A DNA stretch of 64,000 nt from Limnomonas spitsbergensis (GCA_037349105.1 JAYJMM010000090.1:1228001-1292000); one strand, 5' to 3'. Numbered from the stretch's first letter, positions 13,501 through 28,500 are shown. Numbers and translations are program-made. The notes: generated by a model not told the origin, from the sequence alone.

Positions 13501-16500
13501 CCAGTACCCACCTATCCCCCAGGAAGAAGCTCCAGCTGAGTATCTCCCCACACAACTCCCACACTACTCCCACACCACTCCTACCCAGTACCCACCTATC
13601 CCCCAGGAAGAAGCTCCAGCTGAGTATCTCCCCACACAACTCCCACACTACTCCCACACCACTCCTACCCAGTACCCACCTATCCCCCAGGAAGAAGCTC
13701 CAGCTGAGTATCTCCCCACACAACTCCCACACTACTCCCACACCACTCCTACCCAGTACCCACCTATCCCCCAGGAAGAAGCTCCAGCTGGGTATCTGCC
13801 CCTGGCCGTCTCCCTCGACGACTCCCCCCACATTAAACACACAGACCGTGCCTGTAAGATGTGGTGTACAGTGCAGTACAGTTTGAATTCAGGATATGAG
13901 GGTGCAGTACAGCTACAATACAGGATGTAAGGATGCGGTACAGTTTGATTACATGACAGGAGGGTGCAGTACAATTCGATTACAGGTTGTAAGGATGCGG
14001 TGCATAACAAGACATGGGGGTGCAGTACATTTTGATTGCGGGACATGATGGGCGGTACAGTTTGAGAATACGAGGGTGCAGTACAGATATATTACAGGGT
14101 ATACAGATGCGGTACCGTTAGCCATGAGCCAAGCCGGCAACTAGGTCAGCCACATGTTCACACCAACGTACGGCATGCCAGCGCACCATTCAGGTAAATT
14201 GCAATATTGGAGTGCAGGTCATTTATTGTATACAGGATATTCGGGTATGGTACAGTTTGAATACCGTGAAACCGGATAGGGTCCGCGCAGCCCTGTTGAG
14301 AGCTAATATATCAAATCCGTTGCACAGGCAAAAAGTACCCTACTCCGCGCACGCACATCTGAAATGTTTCATATCTGGTGCCGGAAACATGACTCCGCGC
14401 ACACCCAAAGTACGGTAGTTGTTTATCATTATTCTATTGCGCATCAATTCCACGCTCCCCTAACAACAATTAATTGATAGCAGAGTCAAACCTGTTCTAC
14501 GGTCCCGTATATTAGGGTTTGGTGCAGTTTGAATCCAGGCTATCAGGGTTTGGTGCCGTTCACATCCAGTTTTCTTGGGTGCAAGGCTGTCTGGACTCTG
14601 GATCCAGACTAACAGGGTGAGGTACAAGCGCTAAAATTTGGGACCCATCTGGTTTAGCCCCCTGTCCCCCCCCCTGAAGTTTGGTTCCAAGCATTTGGGG
14701 CATGACACACATATGATCCACACATTTAGGGTACTGCGTTTGGATCCTGGCATTCAGGGTGCAACGCATATTGGATCCAAGCATTGAAGGTACAGCTTTC
14801 GGATCAAGGCATTTAGGGTACGGCACATATTGGATCCAAGCGTTTAGGATACAACGCAAATTGGATCCAAGCATTGAAGGTACAGTTTTGGGATCCAGGC
14901 ATTTAGGATACGGCACATACCGGTAATGGATCCAATCATTTAAGATGCAGCTTTGGGATCCAGGCATTAATGGTACGGCACAGATTGGATCCAGGCATTT
15001 AGGGTACGGCAAATATTGGATCCAGGCATGTAGGGTGCGGCACATATTGGATCCATGTATTTAGGGTACGGCACATTTTGGATCCATGCATGTAGGGTGT
15101 GGCACATATTGGATCCATGCATGTAGGGTGTGGCACATATTGGATCCATGCATTTAGGGTACGGCACATTTTGGATCCAGGCATTCAGGATACGGCACAT
15201 AATGGATCCAAGTATTCAGGATACGGCACATAAGCTCGAGGCCCCACATTTTAGCTTGAAGTTCCCAATCCACCTCAGTAATGGAGGGGACATCATTATC
15301 CCCTGGATTTATCGTATACAAATAGATCAAGGCCCATGTGTCACCATCAAGGCCCACCATGCCACCCTGAAGGCCCACCTTGAAGGCCCACCATGAAGGC
15401 CCACCATGCCACCATGAAGGCCCACCATGAAGGCCCACCATGCCACAACGAAGGCCCACCATCAAGGTCCACCATGCCACCATGGAGGCCCACCATCAAG
15501 ACCACCATGCCACCATGAAGGCCCACCATACAACAACGAAGGCCCACCATGAAGGCCCACCATGCCACCTTGAAGGCCCACGATGCCACCATCAATGCCC
15601 ACCATGCCACCATCAATGCCCACCATGAAGGCCCATCATGCCACCATCAAGGCCCACGATCAAGGCGCACCATACCACCATGAAGGCTCACCTGCGCTGA
15701 CCATCAGCTTGAGGCTCAGAGTCAGGCTGTCGAGGGAGATATCTGGAGTTGCCCGCGGCTGAGGTGTTGGGAGTGAGAGGTGTGGGGTGGGGAATGAGAA
15801 GAGTGGGGAGTGACAAGAGTGGGAGTGACAAGGGTGGGGAGTGGGGGGGGGGTGGGGATATATCTGGAGTTGCCCGTGCCTGAGGTGTGGGGTGGGGAAT
15901 GAGAAGGGTGGGGAGTGACAAGAGTGGGAGTGACAAGGGTGGGGAGTGGGGGGGGGTGGGGATATATCTGGAGTTGCCCGTGCCTGAGGTGTGGGGTGGG
16001 GAATGAGAAGGGTGGGGAGTGACAAGAGTGGGAGTGACAAGAGTGGGAGTGACAAGGGTGGGGAGTGGGGGGGTTGGGGATACATCTGGAGTTGCCCGTG
16101 CCTGAGGTGTGGGGTGGGGAGGGATGAGGACGGGGATGGAGATCTGGAGTGGGGAGTGAGAAGGGTGGGGAGTGAGAGGTTTGGGGTGTGGAGTGAGAGG
16201 TGTGGGGAGTGAGAGGGGTGGGGTGGGGAGTGAGAAGGTTGGGGAGATGGAGGTGTGGGATGGGGAATGAAGAGGATGGGGAGAGAGAGGTTTGGTGTGG
16301 GGAGAGAGAAGAGGGGGACTGATATCGCTGGCACCGCCCGTGGCTGATGTGTGGGGAAGAAGAGGTGTAATGAGTGAGATATATGTGGAAGATAACATGG
16401 CATGCAGTGCCCCCCCCTTCCCAGCTCTGATCCCACGCTGAGGTGGTATCGAGCGGCTGGCCAGAGGCCGTAAGAAAGCGAGCACGACATATGCGCACAC

Positions 16501-19500
16501 ACACAGAAGAAAGAAAGCTATTCCCCATGGGCGGCGTGAGCGTTAGAAAAGGAAACAGCACAGCAGGGGCCGAAGCCACATCCGCGCCGTTACGCGCACA
16601 ACCAACATGCCTGATGACACGTGAATGTGACAGCAAGCTGCTAGCCAGAAGCTGCATGAACGTGAACACCCACTCAAACAAATGCACACATAAACTGAAT
16701 CCTGAAGAGAAACAAACCTGCGGCAACAGGCTACTGGCCAGAGGCTGCATGAAAATGAACACCCACACACATACAATGAACCCTAGCGAAAAACTCACCT
16801 GCGGCAACAGGCTGCTAGCCAGAGGCTGCATGAAGGTGAATACTGGGGAGGAGGGCTCTTGGGCCTCGGCGGATGCGACCTGCTGAACAGAACGGCGGGT
16901 AGGGGAAGACACCTGTGAAGAGGGGGTAGGGAGGCAGTGCTTATTTTTGTCAGGACTGAGTAAGAATGCGACCTGCTGAACAGAACGGCAGGGAGGGGAA
17001 GACACCTGTGAAGAGGGTGTAGGGAGGCAGTGCTTATTTTTGTCAGGACCGAGTAAGAATGCGACCTGCTGAACAGAACGGCAGGGAGGGGAAGACACCT
17101 GTGAAGAGGGTGTAGGGAGGCAGTGCTTATTTTTGTCAGGACCGAGTAAGAATGCGACCTGCTGAACAGAACGGCAGGGAGGGGTCATTACAGAGTATAA
17201 TCATGGTTGTATCAAAGGTTTTTGTAATTTAATTTAATTATGTTTGCACATGAAAAATCATGCGCGAGATCAAGCAAAAAGACACCCCTTTCTTGCACGA
17301 AAAGCAATCACAGCCTTCCGCCCCTCACCCCCCCTCCACTGCCCCCCCTCCACTGCCCCCCCTCCACTGCCCCCCCTCCACAGCCCCCCCTCCACTGCCC
17401 CCCTCCACTGCCCCCCCTCCACTGCCCCCCCTCCACTGCCCCCCCTCCACTGCCCCCCCTCCACTGCCCCCCCTCCACTGCCCCCCCTCCACTGCCCCCC
17501 CTCCACTGCCCCCCCTCCACTGCCCCCCCCACCTCGTGCACCACACTAGGCGTCAGGGGGATCCGCGATATGCTCGTTAGGGGTTTCGTCTGAGGTGCCA
17601 GCCGTAAAGGAAGCTTCCCCCTGAACATGGATGCAACCTGGGTCGGGGGCAAGGACACGGGGATTCAGAGGAAAGAAGGGAGTGAGCAGGTATAGGGGGG
17701 GATGGGGTAGGGAAGGGGGGAGGGGGAGGGAAGGGAGGTGAGGGGGTAGGGAAGGGAGGGGGGGGGGGAACGGAGGGAGAGAGGAGGCTCAGGGGGGGTG
17801 AGGGGGGGAGGGGAGGGAAGGGGTGGAGAGGGGGAGGGAAGGGAAGGGGGGGGGGAGTGATGGGGGGGGGGCCTGGCCGCTATATCAATCCGTGTTGTCA
17901 ATCTGTCCCCACTACAGGATCAGAACTAACCCTTGACAAGATGCTGAGATCTAGATCCCCAGGGTCTACAAGCGGATCCATCCCCAATGTATACAACAGG
18001 ATCAGGACTGACCCTTGACACGCTGCTGAGATCAAGATCCCCGGATTTAGAAGTGGGTCCATCCCCAATATGTAGCACAGGACCCTATATGGACCCTTGA
18101 CTCGCTGCTGAAATCTAGATCCCCGGATCTACAAGTGGATCCATCCCCAATATATAGCACAGGACTATGACTGACCTTGACAAGAAGCTGAGATCTAGAT
18201 CCCTGAGGTCTACAACCGGATCCATCCCCAATGTATAGAACAGGACCGTGGCTGACCCTTAACACACTGCTGAGATCTAGATCCCTGAGGTCTACAACCG
18301 GATCCATACCCAATATATAGAACAGGACCGTGACTGAATCTTAACACAATGCTGAGATCTAGATCCCTGAGGTCTACAACCGGATCCATCCCCCATACAT
18401 AGAACAGGACCGTGACTGACATTTCAAACAATGCTGAGTTCTACATCCCCAGGATCTACGACAGGATCCATGCCCAATATATACAACAGGATCAGAACTG
18501 ACCCTTGACACAATGCTGAGATCTAGATCCCCTCGGCCGCTGCCTGTTGGTGCTGCCTTGCCCTCGCCCTCGGCTGGATAAGCCTCTTGCCCTATGCGGC
18601 TGAGGGGGCTTGCCTCTGTTCCGCGACCGAGGGGGCTTGCCTCTGCCGCGCTCCCAGTACGGCCGAGGGGGGTCGCCTCTACACCAATATTGCCGGCAGA
18701 GCCTGTGGGGCGGGTTGGGGCCACAGTCGGGTTTTAGTGTTCAAGGTCCAGGGTTCAGGTCCAGGGTTTATGTTCAGGGTCCAGGTTCAGGTTCAAGGAA
18801 CAGGGTTTAGGTTGAAGGTTCCGGTTTAATGTCCAGGGTTAAGGTACAGGGTCTAGGTTCAAGGTCCAGGGTTTAAGTTCAAGGTTCAGGGTTCAGGGTT
18901 TAGGTTCAATGTCAAGGGTTTAGACACGTGTCTCCTTGTCGCCACCCCAAGGGCACAGCCAGCACGGCCCGCTGCATGTCCAGGGTTAAGGGGTTCAGGT
19001 TCAAGGTCCAGGGTTCAGGGGTTAAGGCAGCTGCGTACCTCGTTGTTGTCCCCCCAGGGGCGCAGCCAGCACGGACCGCGGCAGGTCCTCCGTGTTAGAG
19101 CTTAATCGGCGCAGCGAGTAGGGGGGCTTAGGGAACATGAAAGACGCGGACAGAGGCGGCGCGACGGCCGAGGAGGTGCTGGGGGCGTCGGGGTGAGTAA
19201 GTGGCGGCAGCGGCGGCGCTGCCGCAGCAGCCTGCTCCGTGACCAGGTCTCGGTTTTTGCTGGTGATGGGCTGGAACATCCCACGGGCACCCCCTGTGGC
19301 GCCTGCGGCATTCCAATTTGGGGGGGTCAGGTATGTTTGCCTATATGGGTCAAAATAGTAAAATACAGCACAAATGACAGGACAGGTTTAGCCGGATTAC
19401 GCTACCAAGGTAGCACGATGCGGCACAGGTGTAGCCGGATTGTTTCACCATGGTTTGGTTATTACAGGTCAAGGGTTTGGGTTTAAAACCTTACATGGTG

Positions 19501-22500
19501 TTGGTCGGAGCCTGTGTTGGCCAGAGCATGCCTCAGGGAACATTAGAGGAGCCTGTGGTGAACAAGGTTCTAGGGTTTTACAGGTCTAGGGTTCGAGCCT
19601 GGGTCTCTTTGCAGATCATGCGATGGAGCATGCCATGGACAACACCGGGCTGAGGGTTCAAAACCAACGACATAGCGCAAGGTGTCCCTGAAGTCCAACG
19701 TGGAGGTTTAGGGTTCAGGGTATAGGGTATAGACACACCAACATTGTGCGAGGAGCACCTTTATATTTATATTCAGGTATATTTGGGAAGGAGCGTACGC
19801 ACTGGTAGGGCACAAAGGACTATTTCGTTTTTGGGGGAGTTCAAACTCGCGGACAGGGCACGAGGGGATCTCCTAAATTTCGGTTTGGGGTTTAAACTCG
19901 CCGGGGCAGTGTGTGAGCCGTGTTCAAGGTTCCAGCTGTCATGTCCCATGCTTCAGCAAAAATAGGCTGCCTCCGTAATCCACGCACAAGTTCGCGTATC
20001 CATTCATTGGTTCGAGGTTCAGGGATTGAACGCGCACCAACAGGTCGCGAGGAGTGTGTTTGCAGCTGCGGGAAAAAACCCAAGCCCGTAACCTTTGAAC
20101 CTTCAACCCTGGGGATCGAACGCGCACCAACAGATTGCGATGAGTGCGTCTGCAGGTGCAGAAAAAAACCAAACCCGTAACCTTTGAACCTTCAACCCTA
20201 GGGATCGAACGCGCACCAACAGTCCGCGAGGAGCTGGTCTGCGGGAGGACAGCGCTGTCGCTGTCGGGTCCCTCGTGGCCGCTCTCCAGGGGGTCCTCCT
20301 CAAGGAGCCTAGGGACGACGCTGTCATTGCCGCGCGACGTGACGCTCAGACGGCTGCGCTCCGGCCGCATGACGATGTTTGTATCCAGCAAGTGCACCTG
20401 GCGGCAGTAAGCAAGCAAGAGTAGGATTCAGGGCACGGGGCTCAGGGCTTGGGGTTCAGGGCGTGAGGTTCAGGACATGAGGCTCAGGGCCTGGGGGTCA
20501 GGGTTCAGGGCTCCGGGTTCAGGGCATGAGGTTCAGGACGTGAGGCTCAGGGATTTGGGTTCAGGGTCCCTGCGCAGCCAGTGTGGCATGCCCCTGCACG
20601 TGACACGATAATGCTGTTGCCCGAGAAACCTCCCATCAGGCACCCCATGCTCCTTTGCTTCAGGGTTCAGGAGTCAGGGCTGAGAGTTCAGGGTATAGGA
20701 AGTCAGGGTTGAGGGTTCAGGGCTACGTCTCAGCCCCATCCTTCATCCCTTCCTTCCTTCATGCAGGGTTCAGGGATCGGGGTTCAGGGTTCAGGGATCG
20801 GGGTTCAGGGTTCAGGGCTACATCCCGGCCCCATCCAGCATCCCTTGCATCTTCAGGGCTACAACCCGGCCCCATCCAGCATCCCTTGCATCTTCAGGGC
20901 TACATCCCGGCCCCATCCAGCATCCCTTGCATCTTCAGGGCTACAACCCGGCCCCATCCAGCATCCCTTGCATCTTCAGGGCTACATCCCGGCCCCATCC
21001 AGCATCCCTTGCATCTTCAGGGCTACAACCCGGCCCCATCCAGCATCCCTTGCATCTTCAGGGCTACAACCCGGCCCCATCCAGCATCCCTTGCATCTTC
21101 AGGGCTACAACCCGGCCCCATCCAGCATCCCTTGCATCTTCAGGGCTACAACCCGGCCCCATCCAGCATCCCTTGCATCTTCAGGGCTACATCCCGGCCC
21201 CATCCAGCATCCCTTGCATCTTCAGGGCTACATCCCGGCCCCATCCAGCATCCCTTGCATCTTCAGGGCTACATCCCGGCCCCATCCAGCATCCCTTGCA
21301 TCTTCAGGGCTACAACCCGGCCCCATCCAGCATCCCTTGCATCTTCAGGGCTACATCCCGGCCCCATCCAGCATCCCTTGCATCTTCAGGGCTACATCCC
21401 GGCCCCATCCAGCATCCCTTGCATCTTCAGGGCTACAACCCGGCCCCATCCAGCATCCCTTGCATCTTCAGGGCTACAACCCGGCCCCATCCAGCATCCC
21501 TTGCATCTTCAGGGCTACAACCCGGCCCCATCCAGCATCCCTTGCATCTTCAGGGCTACATCCCGGCCCCATCCAGCATCCCTTGCATCTTCAGGGCTAC
21601 AACCCGGCCCCATCCAGCATCCCTTGCATTTTCAGGGCTACAACCCGGCCCCATCCAGCATCCCTTGCATCTTCAGGGCTACAACCCGGCCCCATCCAGC
21701 ATCCCTTGCATCTTCAGGGCTACATCCCGGCCCCATCCAGCATCCCTTGCATCTTCAGGGCTACATCCCGGCCCCATCCAGCATCCCTTGAATCTTCAGG
21801 GCTACATCCCGGCCCCATCCAGCATCCCTTGCATCTTCAGGGCTACAACCCGGCCCCATCCAGCATCCCTTGCATCTTCAGGGCTACATCCCGGCCCCAT
21901 CCAGCATCCCTTGCATCTTCAGGGCTACAACCCGGCCCCATCCAGCATCCCTTGCATCTTCAGGGCTACAACCCGGCCCCATCCAGCATCCCTTGCATCT
22001 TCAGGGCTACATCCCGGCCCATCCAGCATCCCTTGCAACTTCAGGGCTACAATCCGGCCCCATCCAGCATCCCTTGCATCTTCAGGGCTACATCCCGGCC
22101 CCATCCAGCATCCCTTGCATCTTCAGGGCTACAACCCGGCCCCATCCAGGATCCCTTGCATCTTCAGGGCTACATCCCGGCCCCATCCAGCATCCCTTGC
22201 ATCTTCAGGGCTACATCCCGGCCCCATCCAGCATCCCTTGCATCTTCAGGGCTACAACCCGGCCCCATCCAGCATCCCTTGCATCTTCAGGGCTACAACC
22301 CGGCCTAATCCAGCATCCCTTGCATCTTCAGGGCTACAACCCGGCCTAATCCGTCACTCCTTGTTCCTTTGATTCAGGGTTCAAGAAGAGTGGGTTCGGG
22401 GTTCAGGGCTACGTCCCAGCTCCATCCGACATCCCTTTCTTACTTGATTCAGGGTTCAGGATTCGGGGATCGGGGTTCAGTGATCGGGGTTCAGGGTTCA

Positions 22501-25500
22501 GGGATCGGGGTTCAGGGTTCAGGACTCAGGGCACATTAAGCCAGGGTTCAGGGCTGCACCCCGACCTCATCCATCCCCCCGGACTCACAGGCGTCTCCTG
22601 CAGTGCAGAGCTGCCCATGCGCGAAGGGCTCGTCCAGGGCTCCGGCTTGGACGTGGAGAGCATGGCCAAGGACATCATATGGAACTTGTCCTGCCAGCTC
22701 GTCGAAGACTGCGGGTTGGGGTTTTAGGGTTTTACGTTCATGGCGTTCAAAATCAGATTCGGGGATAAGGAGGAGAGCATGGCTATAGACATAATATGAA
22801 ACTTGTTCTGCCAGCCTAAATACAGATAAACCACCCAGATTCTATGTAGCCTAATCCCTCAGCCTAAAACCTACATTCCATTCAAATAAGCTGGACTCCA
22901 TTCAGTCTCTCACCTCTTTTGTTACCTGAGGCGGCAGCGAGAATTGCCGTGGGCTGCAAGGTTGTGCCACCTGCCCGCCCTCCTTGCCGCTCTTAACCTT
23001 AAGCCTCAAATTAAGTTCAAACCATAGAGATTCCATTCAGCTCCTCACCCCTGTCGTGACCGGCGGCTGCGGCGAGGGCCGCAGTGGGCTGCATGGCTGT
23101 GATGCCTCCCCAGCCTCCGCACCGCTCTTGAAAAGGCTCATGCTGCCCGAGTTGGAGTTGGATTCCCGGGGGGTGTCCCTGGATTGCACAAAGGGGGGGG
23201 GGGCAGGCTTAGGGTTACGAGTATGGGGTGGGTGGGTGGGTGGGAGTTGGATTCCCAGGGGGTGTCCCTGGGTTGCATAAAGGGAGGGGGGCAGGCTTAG
23301 GGTTAAGAGTATGGGGTGGGTGGGTGGGTGGGTGGGAGTTGGATTCCCAGGGGGTGTCCCTGGGTTGCATAAAAGGGGGGGGGAGTAGGGTTCACGGTTT
23401 AGAGTAGGGCGGGGGGGGAGGGAGAAGGTGTGGGTGGTGGGGGAGTTGGATTCCCGAGGGGTGTCCCTGGGTTGCACAAAGGGGAAGATAGCGTTTAAAG
23501 TAGGAGGGGGAGGGGGCAGGGGCGTGGGTGGAGGGTAAGGGGATTCCCGGGGGAAGTTTCCTGGGGTGTGAGGGTGAAGCATGCGAGAGCTAATGTGGGT
23601 CATGCTGCATGAGTTGGATACAGGTGCCCTTATTCACACTATATAAAACCTGAATTATACTTGGTTAGCACAATCCCTAGGGATTCACTCATGTTGAAGG
23701 GATTCACTCATGTTGAAGGGATTCACTCATGTTGAAGGGATTCACTCGTGTTGAAAGGATTCACTCATGTTGAAGGGATTCACTCATGATGAAGGGATTC
23801 ACTCATGTTGAAGGGATTCACTCATGTTGAAGGGATTCACTCGTGTTGAAAGGATTCACTCATGTTGAAGGGATTCACTCGTGTTGAAGGGATTCACTCA
23901 TGTTGAAGGGATTCACTCATGTTGAAGGGATTCACTCATGTTGAAGGGATTCACTCATGTTGAAGGGATTCACTCGTGTTGAAAGGATTCACTCGTGTTG
24001 AAGGGATTCACTCATGTTGAAAGGATTCACTCATGTTGAAGGGATTCACTCGTGTTGAAGGGATTCACTCATGTTGAAGGGATTCACTCATGTTGAAGGG
24101 ATTCACTCGTGTTGAAGGGATTCACTCATGTTGAAGGGATTCACTCATGTTGAAGGGATTCACTCATGTTGAAGGGATTCACTCATGTTGAAGGGATTCA
24201 CTCATGTTGAAGGGATTCACTCATGTTGAAGGGATTCACTCATGTTGAAGGGATTCACTCGTGTTGAAGGGATTCACTCATGTTGAAGGGATTCACTCGT
24301 GTTGAAGGGATTCACTCATGTTGAAGGTATTCACTCATGTTGAAGGGATTCACTCATGTTGAAGGGATTCACTCATGTTGAAGGGATTCACTCATGTTGA
24401 AGGGATTCACTCATGTTGAAGGGATTCACTCATGTTGAAGGGATTCACTCATGTTGAAGGGATTCACTCATGTTGAAGGGATTCACTCGTGTTGAAGGGA
24501 TTCACTCATGTTGAAGGGATTCACTCATGTTGAAGGGATTCACTCGTGTTGAAGGGATTCACTCATGTTGAAGGGATTCACTCATGTTGAAGGGATTCAC
24601 TCGTGTTGGAGGGATTCACTCGTGTTGAAGGGATTCACTCATGTTGAAGGGATTCACTCATGTTGAAGGGATTCACTCATGTTGAAGGGATTCACTCATG
24701 TTGAAGGGATTCACTCATGTTGAAGGGATTCACTCGTGTTGAAGGGATTCACTCGTGTTGAAGGGATTCACTCATGTTGAAGGGATTCACTCGTGTTGAA
24801 GGGATTCACTCATGTTGAAGGGATTCACTCATGTTGAAGGGATTCACTCGTGTTGAAGGGATTCACTCGTGTTGAAGGGATTCAACATGTTGAAGGGATT
24901 CACTCATGTTGAAGGGATTCACTCATGTTGAAGGGATTCACTCATGTTGAAGGGATTCACTCATGTTGAAGGGATTCACTCATGTTGAAGGGATTCACTT
25001 ATGTTGAAGGGATTCACTCATGTTGAAGGGATTCACTCATGTTGAAGGGATTCACTCATGTTGAAGGGATTCACTCATGTTGAAGGGATTCACTCATGTT
25101 GAAGGGATTCACTCATGTTGAAGGGATTCACTCATGTTGAAGGGATTCACTCGTGTTGAAAGGATTCACTCGTGTTGAAGGGATTCACTCATGTTGAAAG
25201 GATTCACTCATGTTGAAGGGATTCACTCGTGTTGAAGGGATTCACTCATGTTGAAGGGATTCACTCATGTTGAAGGGATTCACTCGTGTTGAAGGGATTC
25301 ACTCATGTTGAAGGGATTCACTCATGTTGAAGGGATTCACTCGTGTTGAAGGGATTCACTCATGTTGAAGGGATTCACTCATGTTGAAAGGATTCACTCA
25401 TGTTGAAGGGATTCACTCATGTTGAAGGGATTCACTCATGTTGAAGGGATTCACTCATGTTGAAGGGATTCACTCATGTTGAAGGGATTCACTCATGTTG

Positions 25501-28500
25501 AAGGGATTCACTCATGTTGAAGGGATTCACTCGTGTTGAAGGGATTCACTCATGTTGAAGGGATTCACTCATGTTGAAGGGATTCACTCATGTTGAAGGG
25601 ATTCACTCATGTTGAAGGGATTCACTCGTGTTGAAGGGATTCACTCATGTTGAAGGGATTCACTCGTGTTGAAGGGATTCACTCATGTTGAAGGGATTCA
25701 CTCATGTTGAAGGGATTCACTCATGTTGAAGGGATTCACTCATGTTGAAGGGATTCACTCATGTTGAAGGGATTCACTCATGTTGAAGGGATTCACTCGT
25801 GTTGAAGGGATTCACTCATGTTGAAGGGATTCACTCATGTTGAAGGGATTCACTCATGTTGAAGGGATTCACTCATGTTGAAGGGATTCACTCATGTTGA
25901 AGGGATTCACTCATGTTGAAGGGATTCACTCATGTTGAAGGGATTCACTCGTGTTGAAGGGATTCACTCATGTTGAAGGGATTCACTCATGTTGAAGGGA
26001 TTCACTCGTGTTGAAGGGATTCACTCATGTTGAAGGGATTCACTCATGTTGAAAGGATTCACTCATGTTGAAGGGATTCACTCATGTTGAAGGGATTCAC
26101 TCATGTTGAAGGGATTCACTCATGTTGGAGGGATTCACTCGTGTTGAAGGGATTCACTCGTGTTGAAAGGATTCACTCGTGTTGAAGGGATTCACTCATG
26201 TTGAAGGGATTCACTCATGTTGAAAGGATTCACTCATGTTGAAGGGATTCACTCATGTTGAAGGGATTCACTCATGTTGAAGGGATTCACTCATGTTGAA
26301 GGGATTCACTCATGTTGAAGGGATTCACTCATGTTGAAGGGATTCACTCATGTTGAAGGGATTCACTTGTGTTGAAGGGATTCACTAGGGTACCGGTACC
26401 GGTATACTGGTATACCATTTAATATTGATGTCAATTGATTAAATTGGTTAAACCACGGTATCTTGAACACCAGTACCGTACCGGTACCTAAACACACCTT
26501 CAAATATCTTGAACACCTTAAGAAACCTAATAAATTGTTACCACATTATGCCAGGAACACACCTGGCCACGGGTGATGCCGCGGCTGTCCCATACACAGG
26601 CTTGAACTTGGGAGCCAGGCTCATCCGTTGCCCACTTCAATACCTTAATACTGGTACCTTGAATACAGGATGATTACCGCAAAATGCCAGGGACTCACCT
26701 GGCCACAGGCGATGCCGCGGCTGTCCCGTATGCAGGCTGGAACTGCGGGGCCAGGCTCATCCGTCGCCCGCCGATCAAGTTTCGTTGGTAGGTGGCGATG
26801 CCGTCAGCTACAGCCACGCTTGGTCGCCTGAATGAGGCGGGTTGGGTTGGGATATAGACTCTCTGCCACTGAATGGCATTATTCCACGCTGCCTGAGCAC
26901 GTCCCAAGCCATCACGGCGCCGGCGACACCAGGGTCAAGGTTCAGGGTCGACGTTTCAGGGTTTAGGGTACACACTCGATCTCGCACCTTCCGCCGCTGA
27001 AAGACATCATGCTGCGCTGCCTAGGCACCTCCCAAGGGTTTAGGGTTTAGGGTTTCCAGCCTTAACATCAGGGCCCTGGCTCAGGGTTCCAGGGTCTAGG
27101 GGTTCCAGGGTTTGAAAGATCGCACCTTCCGCTGTTGGAAGACATCATGCCGCGCTGCCTAGGCACATCCCAAGCCATGAGGACACCATAAGCACCAGGG
27201 CCCAAGCTCAGGGTTCCGGGGTTCCGGGGTTCCAGGGTTTGAAAGATCGCACCTTCCGCTGCTGGAAGACATCATGCCGCGCTGCCTAGGCACATCCCAA
27301 GCCATGAGGACACCATAAGCACCAGGGCCCAAGCTCAGGGTTCCGGGGTTTAGGGGTTCTGTGGTTTGAATGATCGCACCTTCCGCCGCTGAATGGCATC
27401 CTTCCACGCTGCCTGAGCACGTCCCAAGCCATCACGGCGCCGACAGCACCATGGTCCAGGTTCAGGTTTCAGGTTTCAAGTTTCAGAGTGTGAATGGTCA
27501 CATCTTCTGCCGCTGAATGGCATCAACCCATGCTGCCTGAGCACGTCACACACCATCACGGCGCCGGCAACACCAGGGTCCAGGTTCAGGGTCGACATTT
27601 CAGGGTTGAGGGTTTAAGGGTTCAGACGATTTTCAAGGTAAATAGTTTAGAGTTTAAGGGTGCAGAAACTTATTTTGCTTGATCACCAGCTTTAAGGTTG
27701 AAGGTTAAGGGTTTACGGTTTAGAGTGAAGGGGTTTTTACGCTTGATCGCCAGGTTCAGGTTTAGAGTTTAAGGGCTAGGGTTTTACGCTTGATCGCACC
27801 TTCCGCCGCTGGAAAACATCATGCCGCGCTGCCTAGGCACGTCCCAAGCCATGACAGCGGCAAAGGTGCCCGCGTTCGAGGCCTCCTCCGCCCGCGAGGC
27901 TGATATTGCGCTTTGGCGCACGTTTCCTCGGACTGCCATGGCGTGGGAGTTGGCGGAGACGGTCACAGACAGAGCCCGGGAGCTTGTCAAAACCTGAAAA
28001 TAGGGTTTGGGGTTAGGGTTGCAGAGTTGCAGGGGGTCGGGGTTCAAGATTAGGGCTTGCAGGGGTCACAGAGGGCGCGCATGACCTCGTCAAAACCTGA
28101 AGAGGGTTCAGGGTTAGAGTTCAGGGTTAGAGTTCAGGGCTAAAGTTCAGGGTTCGGGGTTGGGGTTGCAGGGGCGGCAGGGTTAAGGGTCAAGTTTCAG
28201 GGTTGCAGAGGGTTCAGGGGTCAGGGTTCTGAGGGTTCAGGGTTTGCGGAGATGCTCACAGAGAGCGGTCAAAAGCTGGTCAAAACCTGAAGAGGGTCCA
28301 GGGCAAGGGGTTAGGGTTCGCTTGCAGGGGGGTTGTTTGAGTGAAGGGTCCAGGGTGAGGGTTTAGGGTTCATTTGCAGGGTGGGTGGGGGGTCGTTTTG
28401 AGTGAAGGGTCCAGGGTTAGGGGTTAGGGCTCATTTGCAGGAGGGGGGTCGTTTGAGTGAAGGGTCCAGGGTTAGGGTTTAGGGTTCATTTGCAGGAGGG

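Noticed and set aside
12758..13930. 390- and 313-codon Ser/Pro/Thr repeat proteins on the plus strand
   Set aside because: They span the 15-bp and 78-bp arrays that copy cyclase exon 21 on the minus strand.
15722..17188. 488-codon minus-strand frame
   Set aside because: Real exons 19 and 20 lie within or near it, but the frame as a whole reads through introns and edge-copy arrays.
20655..22372. Three plus-strand frames of 378-515 codons
   Set aside because: All three frames of one 41-bp unit are open; equal openness in all frames argues against coding.
23679..26388. CRISPR array
   Set aside because: Units are contiguous with no unique spacers, and the context is a eukaryotic intron.
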